Source: Liolophura sinensis
Lineage: Eukaryota; Mollusca; Polyplacophora; Chitonida; Chitonidae
DNA: 64,000 nt
NCBI RefSeq assembly: GCF_032854445.1
Contig: NC_088305.1
Span: 15,069,606-15,133,605, forward strand
Reading direction: 5' to 3'
Part shown: one piece after another, positions 23,901-33,260 of the stretch
Numbering within the stretch: the stretch's first letter is position 1
Layout: every line of letters starts with the position of its first letter
The notes under the pieces: generated by a model
Databases searched by the model: none
Seen by the model: the letters and a program-made list of their open reading frames with translations, nothing else
What the model was told of the DNA's origin: nothing
Program-made: the position numbers and the translations under genes

Positions 23901-26900
23901 AAAAATAATGTTTTCACTTCCACTATTCTCTCAGCAGAATCATCCCGTTGAATTCTACAACTAACTGATCAACAAAAATCTTCATAATCTTTAAAATGTA
24001 TCAATTACCAAATTTCAAAGTTTCACTGTCATCAACACTGACATGTACATGGAGATCTTTACCTTCATTATTAAATGCCAAAAACATTTATAGTCTTTAG
24101 AATTTATTTTTACTTTTGAATGGGTCATAGGAACAAATTAAGATTTCGCTTCAATGCCATAAATATTAGTGCAGATTTAAGACTTGAACCTTCTGGGCCC
24201 AGTTGTTCGAAAGTGAATCAGCTAATACTGGTATTATTGTATACTGGTATTGATACTCAAAGGTAAAATGAATTACTGCTTGAAATGTGGCAGAATTACC
24301 CACCTTGAAGGAACTCTTTCATCTTTGGAAGCACAGGGCATCGTCTTTCTTCTGCAGCCTGTTCGGACAGAATGTCATCTTCAAAGATAAAATAACAACG
24401 TCCGTGTGTGACAGCTGAGATTAACGCTATCAGAGCTGTCACATCAAGGTTAACCTTCTTAACAGGACTTGGGTCGAAAATGACTGAGGGTTTCAAAGGA
24501 TCTCTGCCAGAAAGAGATTCATCAAACCTGCCCATACCCAGTCTGAAACAAATTCTTCATTTTCATGCTCATTAGAGTCCCTTCAAAGAAATAATACTTC
24601 CTCAAACTGAGGTCACCTTGGGCCTGTTTTGACTGACTACCGTTTGAATGTTCTTGGCCATGCAATTCCTTTTGTCTGATGAGCTATGGGAGGTCTGGGC
24701 AGAATGTAATATAGCTTTTCTAGCCACACAAGTTTCTGCCACTTTTGAACAAGGTGGAGAGCTTTCTCCTCTTATTTCGTCTGAATGGTGTTCTGAAGGC
24801 TCTGTAGACTCCACTGTCCCCAGTCGTTGTCCTGGATCAGTACCTTTATCTGGAACCTGGTCCACTTTCCTTGTAATGACATCCACAGCACTTTTCTTAT
24901 CAGCTACTGTTCCTTGCACAGGGTTGAATGCATCAGAATTTCCACACATTAAAACCTTTTGACCTTCACGGCCCATTCCTACACTATTTCCTTCCTCAAG
25001 GTCACCTTCTGAGCTCTCAAGGTCAGAACTCTCAATATCAGACTTTGAATCTAGGTCAAGGTCTTCTAAAGATGACAATTTTGTCTGTACATCTAAACTA
25101 ACATCCACCAATTCTCCAAGCACTAGAATACCCAATTCAGTCAAAGCTGCTGCCATGGGCTTTGTAATGCCGCTGTAAAATGCATAACACACCCTGGGTG
25201 TTCTGAAGTTGACCTGATTTAAGGTGGCTAGATGCAGGTACTCCTGGGCTTGGTCTATGAGTGTCTTCTCCCCAAACTGACCTTGACCTTGCAACATGAA
25301 AAAAAAAAAAATTATTCACATAGTTTTGTGGTTTGTATATCTATATAAAATGCTTCAATGTCAACGATATCAGTATACATACTATGTTTAGCACTTACCT
25401 AATGCCCTCAACCTGGTTTCGTACGAAATGGGGCATCTTATAGTGCAATTTAATCACATTTTTATTTGATTTTTTTATTTGAGAGAAAACTACACCTGTT
25501 GAGTTCTCCAATTGCATGGCACAAATAGTGTAACTTAGTCTACAGAGAATAATAACCTCAGAATAGACGTTTCAATAAGTATCCTGCAAACAAGCGAAAA
25601 GGTTGATGAATTAGGGTTATGGAAATCAGCTTAGTTTGTCAATCCTGTCACGTATGAACTCTACTGACTCTACGAACTACACAATTGCAAAACCAGGAGA
25701 AAACTTTTCACATATCAAAAAGCAACTTTCAGTGAGAATAATGCACTTTTTTTTAATTAGCTTTCAAAGACAAAACTACCTCGGTTGTGTTGACCAATTT
25801 CATTAGTCTACATGGAATAATCTTCTCAGAATATACTTGAGAAGACACCTTGCAAATGTGCAAAAAGGTTGAAGACTATCAGACTACACATCACACTTCA
25901 CCACCAAAATTGCTTTTAGACAGTGACACGTAACAACCCAAGCTCTACATGGTGACATGTTGAACGTCTGTATTATCACCAAGAAAATGCCGTTAGAATA
26001 CCTTTTTCCAATTCAAAATGTTAAACTCCTTAAGCTTAGTTTTGACACCAAGAACTCATTGTCTCAGGTGACAAAATAATTATTCAAAAACAGGTTTTAT
26101 GCTGGACAATGGGCGTTGAGAGTGATGTGTTTTACAATAGCTGCACCAACAAGCGGTCATATCAAACTCCACGCAGTAACACAACCTACACTACTGTCTG
26201 TGCGAATAGACTATGTGGCTTTAATTTCCTAACATCTGTCCTAAATCCATACCGCCGTGAGATGAAATAAAATTCATTTATTAGGGTTATATCGTACTTA
26301 AATGTTTAAACACTTTCACATGTGGCAATGTCACTTACATGGTTTTCAGTTAAGTCCATAGCAGTTTAGGTAATTGGTGTCGCCCTTTTGTCAAAACACT
26401 CTGCCCAGTATCCAGCATGCCGCTGCTTTTTGAATAATTATGACGTCACCCGAGACAATGGCTTCTTGTTATTGATACCGAGCTTATGGACTTTAACATT
26501 ATGAATTAGGAAAAGTCTTCTAAGTTCATTAACCTTGCAATAATATAGACTTCCAACATATCCATGTGTAGAGCTTGTGTTGTTACTTATCAACTGACTA
26601 AAGCCAATTCTGGTTGTGAGTATAACTGATTTCACAGACAGCTGAACATAGGCAACTTGCTCAAAGAAATAGACTATATAGTTATGAGACTCACATTATA
26701 ATTAAAATCCGATTCAGTTTAATAAGAACTCACATATATCACACAAAGCACACCTCTCTTCTCTCCAGACAACCCTCTCTCTCGACCACAGAATATAATG
26801 CAAAGGTGAGTTAAAATGACTGTTTATACTTATTTAAATAGTGCACCTAGGTCACATGATCATAACAGTAATATTCAGATTTGAGTATGATTTAAAGTCC

Positions 26901-27322
26901 ACACTGAGTATGATTTAAAGTCCACACTGAGTATGATTTAAAGTCCACACTGAGTATGATTTAAAGTCCACACTGAGTATGATTTAAAGTCTACACTGAG
27001 TATGATTTAAAGTCCACACTGAGTATGATTTAAAGTCTACACTGAGTATGATTTAAAGTCCACACTGAGTATGATTCAATCACTGAACATGCTTACCTGC
27101 CCAGACAAGGTGAAGAGCCTGAGCTTTCCGTGCTATAACCTTGACCCATAGATGACCTTCACCTACAATGACATCAATGGGGAGGCTGTCACGGCCAGGG
27201 TAGGGGAATGGCTTGAGAACAGTGGTTGGCTGAGGCAGGTTTTCCACACAGTGTAGGATGGCTGAAAAGTGACCCAGGTTACTGCTCTTCAGGTGAGTGG
27301 CCACCTTTGCCCTGCCTCGTAA
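17810..27322 (-). CDS. C7orf25 / UPF0415 orthologue (DUF1308, PIN-like domain), N-terminus not found
   Basis: Six exons on the minus strand, in transcript order: 27322-27097, 25287-24617, 24542-24304, 23040-22856, 19291-19211 and 17914-17810. Together they encode about 500 residues colinear with human C7orf25 as I remember it. Matching blocks include HLKSSNLGHF, GHLWVKVIARKAQALHLVW, GQFGEKTLIDQA, VNLDVTALIALIS, DMFACQSAV, HTLGGPSER, VVPD, IFGTGDELM, TANSGFVRAA and ARALTEAKEKG. The family has a C-terminal DUF1308 domain with a PIN-nuclease-like fold; the molecular role is poorly known. The central linker is long and acidic (around 25030-25090). About 65 N-terminal residues known from the family are missing and must lie upstream of 27322. 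All splice phases agree except between exons 2 and 3. The start codon is not in view. Confidence 0.92.
17971..18180 (-). mobile_element. SINE family A, near full length, in the last intron
   Basis: Reverse-oriented body with GTCGTACTCAAGAACTATTTC, CAGCATTATGGTGGGAGG, GAGCCTGGGGGAAATCCACG and the B-box side ACTTGAACTCACAGTGACC (as read on plus). It lies about 60 bases beyond the last C7orf25-like exon. Confidence 0.88.
18500..18795. repeat. Minisatellite of about 46 bp in the last intron
   Basis: About six copies of TGTGAAATACGACACTTTCA followed by AATACACTGTGAACCA and a variable TGTGTTATA spacer. Confidence 0.88.
19211..19291 (-). CDS. C7orf25-like, fifth exon
   Basis: 81 bases (27 codons), phase 0 at both ends, too short for an ATG-based ORF. 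Encodes VIFGTGDELMMVTLTANSGF then VRAAKNH. Acceptor TTTGTTTTCAG and donor CAT/GTGAGA. Confidence 0.9.
19472..19612 (-). mobile_element. SINE family A, head-less copy
   Basis: TTTGATTGGTGTTTTACGCC, CACTTATATGTCGACGGCCAG, CATTATGGTGGCAGGAAACC and CCATCTGCAGGTTGCTGGCA are present. It carries an internal deletion of the GGGCAGAGCC segment. Confidence 0.85.
19766..20281. repeat. Minisatellite, 33-bp unit, about 15 nearly identical copies
   Basis: The unit is TCACATCACAATCACATAAC followed by AACATTGGAAAGG. One copy near 20185 is shortened. Because 33 is a multiple of three, it produces long open frames on both strands; these are artefacts. It lies in the intron between C7orf25-like exons 4 and 5. 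Confidence 0.97.
21018..21275 (-). mobile_element. SINE family B, diverged copy
   Basis: Retains the reverse tRNA-like head (CTCTACCAACTGTCCTATCGGG), CCCAGGATTGACCCTGGATCC and CAGTCATTGCACTATCCCCTT. The far 3' end is missing. Confidence 0.85.
21276..22150. other. Intronic DNA without further features
   Basis: AT-rich intron sequence of the C7orf25-like gene. A short (AAAT)n run lies near 21464-21478. No exon-like frame was found. Confidence 0.45.
22157..22295 (+). mobile_element. SINE family A 3' half
   Basis: GGTCTGTCAGCATCCTGCAG, GGTCATGGGTTTCCCCTGGG, CATAATGCTGGCTGCCGACG and CACCAATTAAATAAATAAAT are recognisable. Confidence 0.85.
22441..22650 (-). mobile_element. SINE family A, near complete
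   Basis: Reverse copy starting TTTATCTGATTGGTGTCTTACG and running to GGACTTGAACTCCCAGCAACC. It lies close to C7orf25-like exon 4 (22856). Confidence 0.88.
22856..23040 (-). CDS. C7orf25-like, fourth exon
   Basis: 185 bases, phase 1 to 0. Encodes GKDMFACQSAVTAFNTILHT, then LGGPSERALAAEL, VVPDCPSS and TSSKIKHRSK. This is one of the best conserved blocks of the family. Donor AAG/GTGGGG. Confidence 0.9.
23330..24290. other. Intron between C7orf25-like exons 3 and 4
   Basis: AT-rich intronic DNA. A short inverted-repeat remnant GGGCCCAGTTGTTCGAAAG lies at about 24197-24215, similar to ends of the local MITEs. The part at 23100-23330 next to exon 4 is GC-balanced and non-repetitive. Confidence 0.4.
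24304..24542 (-). CDS. C7orf25-like, third exon (start of DUF1308 core)
   Basis: 239 bases. Encodes FDPSPVKKVNLDVTALIALI, then HGRCYFIFED and KMKEFLQG, matching the conserved core. It ends in phase 1 and joins exon 4 correctly. The acceptor TTTGTTTCAG gives entry phase 2, which does not fit the preceding exon's end. Confidence 0.85.
24617..25287 (-). CDS. C7orf25-like, second exon with acidic linker
   Basis: 671 bases, entering in phase 1. Begins GQGQFGEKTLIDQAQEYL and continues PRVCYAFYSG, TKPMAAAL and ELGILVLGELVDV, all family-like. Then follows an acidic, Ser-rich, probably disordered linker of about 150 residues. The 3' boundary used here (AAG/GTGACC) is provisional. Confidence 0.85.
25440..25890. 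repeat. Two diverged copies of a dispersed repeat
   Basis: 25440-25620 and 25740-25890 share the order AATTTCATT/GTTCTCCAATT, GTCTACA.GGAATAATC.TC, AGAATA.AC.T and GCAAA..GCAAAAAGGTTGA. They lie in the intron between C7orf25-like exons 1 and 2. Confidence 0.45.
26883..27075. repeat. Minisatellite, 23-bp unit, 8 copies, beside an exon
   Basis: Unit GAGTATGATTTAAAGTCCAC plus ACT, almost invariant. It ends about 20 bases from the donor of the exon at 27097-27322, so it occupies the first bases of that intron on the minus strand. Confidence 0.95.
27097..27322 (-). CDS. C7orf25-like, first exon seen
   Basis: 226 bases, phase 0 to 1. Acceptor GACTTTATAG at 27323 onward and donor GGCAG/GTAAGC. Encodes LRGRAKVATHLKSSNL through LHLVWAG, matching the N-terminal half of the family. 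An in-frame TAG directly before the exon shows that coding does not continue upstream without splicing. Confidence 0.9.
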
Positions 27323-27337
27323 CTATAAAGTCAAAAC

Positions 27338-27530
27338 ACAGGAGTCCTTCCTCATAACTACATGTATAACATACAGTCATACTTCTTCATAACTATAAGG
27401 TATAGTTACAGTCATCCTTCCTATTAACTATAAGATATAGTTACAGTCATCCTTCCTAATAACTATACAATATAGTTACAGCCATCCTTCCTCATAACTA
27501 TAAGATAAAACAGTCATCCTTCCCTGCCTC
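27338..27530. repeat. Degenerate tandem repeat of about 36 bp at an exon acceptor
   Basis: Units read CCTTCCTCATAACTATAAGG followed by TATAGTTACAGTCAT. On the minus strand each unit contains an acceptor-like TTATAG/TTATGAGGAAGG. The true acceptor of the exon starting at 27322 has the same form. Confidence 0.75.
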
Positions 27531-28104
27531 AAGCTTTTAACAACAAAGAAAAAAAAAGATCCTTCCCCACTGATGAGACAGAGAAGTGGTCACCTTCACC
27601 CTGCCTCGCACAGTTAACTCTTAAGATAAAACAGAGTAGTCCTGCTTTGTAACTACAAAGATAAAACAGCAAATTGTTGCCAGTCAATAAAGATCGACTG
27701 TATAACAACAATATAAGGACAAAATTACATTTACAGTTAGTAAAGTTCTGCATGTAGCCATAACTTGGGCAATTAACTGAACTACAACCTATGGAAATTT
27801 TACATATATCTATATTTAGTCCCCAAACATATACCAATATACACCTGTCAAGTTTATCCAAGAAAACACATTCGTTGAAGGGATTTGTCAACTTCGCAAA
27901 GAGCGATCACAAACAGACCTACGGACAGACATTCTATATCACTCATATCATACATACACCACATGGGTGATTAAAAAAAATGAGTCTTTTGAATTTCCTT
28001 TGAAATGAATTTTCTTTGAATTTCTTCCATGAGGTAATTACTACAGGCAGATGTCCCGATGAAGAAGACTGGGCAATATATAACTTTATCTTCTCTGTTC
28101 TGAA

Positions 28105-31100
28105 TTAATACCTGTACGAGTATTACCTGTGGGCATTGCGATCCAGCCAATACATGTACCTGTGTTACCTGTGAACACTGTGATCCAGCCAACACATGTA
28201 AGTGTGTTACCTGTGAGCATTGTGATCCAGCCAATACATATAAGTGTGTTACCTGTGAGCATTGTGATCCAGCCAACACATGTACGCGTGTTATCTGTGA
28301 GCATTGTGATCCAGCCAATACATGTGCGTGTGTTACCTGTGAGAATTGTGATCCAGCCAATACATGTACGAATGTTACCTGTGAGCATTGTGATCCAGCC
28401 AATACATGTAAGTGTGTTACCTGTGAGCACTGTGATCCAGCCAATATATGTATGTGTGTTATCTGTGAGCATTGTGATCCATTCACTACATGTATGTTAC
28501 CTGTGAGCATTGTGATCCAGCCAATACATGTACCTGTGTTACCTGTGAGCATTGTGATCCAGCCAACACATGTAAGTGTGTTACCTGTGAGCATTGTGAT
28601 CCAGCCAATACATGTACGTGTGTTACCTGTGAGCATTGTGATCCAGCCAATACATGTACGTGTGCTATCTGTGAGCATTGTGATCCAGCCAATATATGTA
28701 CATGAGTTACCTGTGAGCATTGTGATCCAGCCAATACATGTACCTGTGTTACCTGTGAGCATTGTGATCCAGCCAATACATGTACGTGTCTTACCTGTGA
28801 GCATTGTGATCCAGCCAATACATGTATGTGTGTTACCTGTGAGCATTGTGATCCAGTCAATACATGTACGTGTGTTACCTGTGAGCATTGTGATCCAGCC
28901 AATACATGTACCTGTGTTACCTGTGAGCATTGTGATCCAGCCAATACATGTACGTGTGTTACCTGTGAGCATTGTGATCCAGCCAATACATGTAAGTGTG
29001 TTACCTGTGAGCATTGTGATCCAGCCAATACATGTACATGTGTTACCTGTGAGCATTGTGATCCAGCCAACACATGTACGTGTACTATCTGTGAGCATTG
29101 TGATCCAGCCAATATATGTACATGAGTTACCTGTGAGCACTGTGATCCAGCCAATACATGTAAGTGTGTTACCTGTGAGCATTGTGATCCAGCCAATACA
29201 TGTACGTGTGCTATCTGTGAGCATTGTGATCCAGCCAATACATGTATGTGTGTTACCTGTGAGCACTGTGATCCAGCCAATACATGTAAGTGTGTTACCT
29301 GTGAGCATTGTGATCCAGCCAATATATGTACATGAGTTACCTGTGAGCACTGTGATCTAGCCAATACATGTAAGTGTGTTACCTGTGAGCATTGTGATCC
29401 AGCCAACACATGTACATGAGTTACCTGTGAGCATTGTGATCCAGCCAATACATGTATGTGTGTTACCTGTAAGCATTGTGATCCAGTCAATACATGTACC
29501 TGTGTTACCTGTGAGCATTGTGATCCAGCCAATACATGTACGTGAGTTACCTGTGAGCATTGTGATCCAGCCAATACATGTATGTGTGTTATCTGTGAGC
29601 ATTGTCATCCAGTCACTACATGTATGTGTGTTACCTGCGAGCATTGTGATCAAGCCAATACATGTACCTGTGTTACCTGTGAGCATTGTGATCCAGCCCA
29701 TACATGTAAGTGTGTTACCTGTGAGCATTGTGATCCAGCCAATACATGTACCTGTGTTACCTGTGAGCATTGTGATCCAGCCAACACATGTACGTGTGCT
29801 ATCTGTGAGCATTGTGATCCAGCCAATACATGTGCGTGTGTTACCTGTGAGAATTGTGATCCAGCCAATACATGTACATGAGTTACCTGTGAGCACTGTG
29901 ATCCAGCCAATACATGTACGTGTGTTACCTGTGAGCATTGTGATCCAGCCAATACATGTACATGAGTTACCTGTGAGCACTGTGATTCAGCCAATACATG
30001 TACCTGTGTTACCAGTGAGCATTGTGATCCAGCCAATACATGTAAGTGTGTTACCTGTGAGCATTGTGATCCAGCCAACACATGTACGTGAGTTACCTGT
30101 GAGCATTGTGATCCAGCCAATACATCTATGTGTGTTACCTGTGAGCATTGTGATCCAGCCAATACATGTATGTGTGTTACCTGTGAGCAATGTGATCCAG
30201 CCAATACATGTAAGTGTGTTACCTGTGAGCATTGTGATCCAGCCAATACATGTAAGTGTGTTACCTGTGAGCATTGTGATCCAGCCAATAAATGTAAGTG
30301 TGTTACCTGTGAGCACTGTGATCCAGCCAATACATGTAAGTGTGTTACCTGTGAGCACTGTGATCCAGCCAATACATGTATGTGTGTTACCTGTGAGAAT
30401 TGTGATCCAGCCAACACAAGTACGTGAGTTACCTGTGAGCATTGTGATCCAGCCAATACATGTACCTGTGTTACCTGTGAGCATTGTGATCCAGTCAATA
30501 CATGTAAGTGTGTTACCTGTGAGCATTGTGATCCAGCCAATACATGTACATGAGTTACCTGTGAGCATTGTGATCCAGCCAATACATGTAAGTGTGTTAC
30601 CTGTGAGCATTGTGATCCAGCCAATACATGTACGTGTTACCTGTAAGCATTGTGATCCAGCCAATACATGTACGTGAGTTACCTGTGAGCATTGTGATCC
30701 AGCCAATACATGTACATGAGTTACCTGTAAGCATTGTGATCCAGCCAATACATGTAAGTGTGTTACCTGTGAGCACTGTGATCCAGCCAATACATGTAAG
30801 TGTGTTACCTGTGAGCATTGTGATCCAGCCAATACATGTACGTGTGTTATCTGTGAGCATTGTGATCCAGCCAATACATGTACGTGTGTTACCTGTGAGC
30901 ACTGTGATCCAGCCAATACATGTAAGTGTGTTACCTGTGAGCACTGTGATCCAGCCAATACATGTATGTGTGTTACCTGTGAGCATTGTGATCCAGCCAA
31001 TACATGTACGTGTGTTACCTGTGAGCACTGTGATCCAGCCAATACATGTACATGAGTTACCTGTGAGCACTGTGATCCAGCCAATACATGTATGTGTGTT

Positions 31101-31222
31101 ACCTGTGAGCATTGTGATTCAGCCAACACATGTACGTGAGTTACCTGTGAGCATTGTGATCCAGCCAACACATGTACGTGAGTTATTTGTGAGCATTGTG
31201 ATCCAGCCAATACATGTATTTT
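28105..31222. repeat. Large minisatellite, 42-bp unit, about 74 copies
   Basis: Unit on plus: TGTTACCTGTGAGCATTGTG, then ATCCAGCCAATACATGTACG, then TG. Variants change the last bases (ACGTG, AAGTG, ATGTG, CCTG, ACATGAG). Unit length is a multiple of three, and most units lack stops in several frames, so both strands show ORFs up to 459 codons. It lies upstream of the first C7orf25-like exon seen. Confidence 0.98.
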
Positions 31223-31997
31223 ATACACAAAAAGTACATTCACGTTGGAATAGAGTCTGCTGCATTCTTGCATTTTTATTTATCTATAGACAATTAAAAA
31301 ATATGAAAGCAATAAGACTTACAGTGTAATAGTTGGAAAATGTGATGACCTTATGAACTGAATTGACCACATGCCATTTTATGACACTTAAAGAGTTTTA
31401 ATGACATCCATTTTATTTATTCATATTCATTTAAATGATTGTTACTTAAATGTCAGATGCTGAAGGGACTTTCTCTTTCCTGATAGTGGCCATGCAGTTT
31501 CATGAGTGGAGGAACACACTTACAGACGGACAGATAGACAGCTTGTTAATAATTCATCATCCTACATGTACTAGCTTGGGGAATGACATTTAGACAGTGT
31601 TTATTTCAGACTCAAATGCTCCATCTAGATAAAAAAAATCCAATTCTGCCAGTGGTGTTGCCCAGAGACTTCTTTTAAATACATGCAGCTACTAACTGTA
31701 CAGGAATCTTTAAATTCCCAACTTCCTCCATTAAAAGGTGATTCACACAAGTGTGTTTTCATAACAAATTCAGGACATACAAAGACAACCAATGTAGACA
31801 TATGTAAAATTCAATGATAAATGTGCCTTATATGTTGAGGACTGCAAATAACATAAAATTTCATGTACGGCAGTCTTCCTGATTCTGTAAGGTCTATTGA
31901 TATTAGGAAAGGTGCTTTAAGGTTTGTTTGGGAGGCAGGAGGATAACAGACAAATAGAAAATTGTCGGTTTCAGTACCAAAAGTCACATGTAATGCC

Positions 31998-32182
31998 ATT
32001 TATATGCCTCTAAAAACATTTATATGCCACTATAAACATGTATATGCCCCTATAAACATTTATATGCCACTATAAATATTTATATGTCTCTATAAACATT
32101 TATATGCCACTATAAACATTTATATGCCACTATAAACATTTATATGCCTCTATAAACATTTATATGCCTCTATAAACATTTT
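31998..32182. repeat. Minisatellite, 20-bp unit, about 9 copies
   Basis: Unit TATAAACATTTATATGCCAC with CCTC and CCCC variants. Confidence 0.95.
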
Positions 32183-32249
32183 TGGGTGAATGTACACTAT
32201 GTAAATGGATACAGGTATACACTAATGCAATAAAAAAAACAGTCTGAAA

Positions 32250-32601
32250 GAGTGAGTGAGTGCTTGCTTTAATGTCGTCCTTAACAATTTTTCAGTCATA
32301 TGACAATGAAGGAATCCTTAGAGTGCATGTAATGTGCCTCCTTGTTGCAGGATGGATTTCCACTGCTCTTTTATCCAGTGCTGCTTCACTGAGATGATAT
32401 ACCAAAGGCAAGTAAGCCACCCTGCCTGAGCCATTATAATGATACAGGTCAACCAGTCGTTGCACTATCCCCTTCATGCTGAACGCCAGACGAGGAAGTT
32501 ACAACTTCCTCTTTTAAAGTCTTAGGTGTGACTTGACCCAGGATTGACCTGGATCTACTGCTCCTGAAGCGGATGTTCTGACAACTGTGCTAGCGCTGTC
32601 A
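32250..32601 (-). mobile_element. SINE family B, near full length
   Basis: 3' end GAGTGAGTGAGTGCTTGC on plus, body CAGTCATATGACAATGAAGG to CTTCATGCTGAACGCCAGACG, then CCCAGGATTGACC and the decayed tRNA-like head. The body frame 32292-32477 is open. Confidence 0.9.
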
Positions 32602-32639
32602 GTTGGAACCAATCTGAAAATCCTGAATACATGCAAATG

Positions 32640-32985
32640 TTAATGCTATCAATTACATTTTTATTCCACTGACATTAATTTGTACCATTCATGTCTATAT
32701 TAATTCTGACAGGCTTTTCAGACTTCTCTCAGTTTGGAGCTGGGAACTGGACCATTACCAATCTTTGTAACACCCACATGGCCTCCCAGACAGATAATGT
32801 GGCATAGCCTATAAATAAACATGGGAAGCTAAGTTCATCAGGGAAAATTAACGGACACGCAGATCACAAAGGGGCAACTTCAAAAGAAATTAACAGCAAC
32901 CAAGTTTGGTGTTATGGGATGATGTGTAACTGTGTCGGTAATAGAGACGCTCTGGGGGCTGGTAAGAGTGATGTCTTCGTGTTGA
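32640..32985. other. Non-coding stretch, nothing recognised
   Basis: No repeat or supported exon. It leads into a GC-balanced island at about 32990. Confidence 0.4.
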
Positions 32986-32989
32986 CAAA

Positions 32990-33260
32990 GAGTTCACTCC
33001 CTTTGATCAGGACTGTCCACTTGTCATTGTAATGGATTTATGGCCAGCAGTTAAGGGGCATCGGTGACAGTTACCGGAGAGAAGTCGTTACCCACAATTG
33101 CCTGCAGATCAAAATAGGAACTACGTCGGCAAAGTTAAGGCTTGATGAAGCCGCTGGTCTAACAGATCAATACCGGCTCTGGATACAATGCATTATGCAG
33201 AGGACCACGGGAGAAGATTGGTGATTAAAGTAGGACAGGGAATACCGCCACTCATTTTCA
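32990..33260. promoter_or_regulatory. Candidate conserved regulatory element
   Basis: A non-repetitive, GC-balanced island in AT-rich DNA. Developmental-type binding motifs are dense: CTTTGATC (TCF/LEF-like, 33001-33008), CATTGT (Sox-like, 33025-33030), TTTATGGCC (posterior Hox-like, 33037-33045) and ATGCATTATGCA (POU-like, 33188-33199). Conservation itself cannot be seen here. Confidence 0.3.

Noticed and set aside
24648-24962. 104-codon plus ORF
   Set aside because: Antisense of the C7orf25-like linker exon.
25375-25410. Strong minus-strand donor-like GGCATTAG/GTAAGT inside an intron
   Set aside because: No open frame of useful length in front of it, and the flanking exons already join in phase.
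28105-31222. Possible CRISPR-like array
   Set aside because: Units are contiguous with no unique spacers, and the genome is animal.
27971-31329. Many ORFs of 99-459 codons on both strands, some with CxxC-like repeats
   Set aside because: All are translations of the 42-bp minisatellite in different frames. Both strands are open equally and there are no gene signals.
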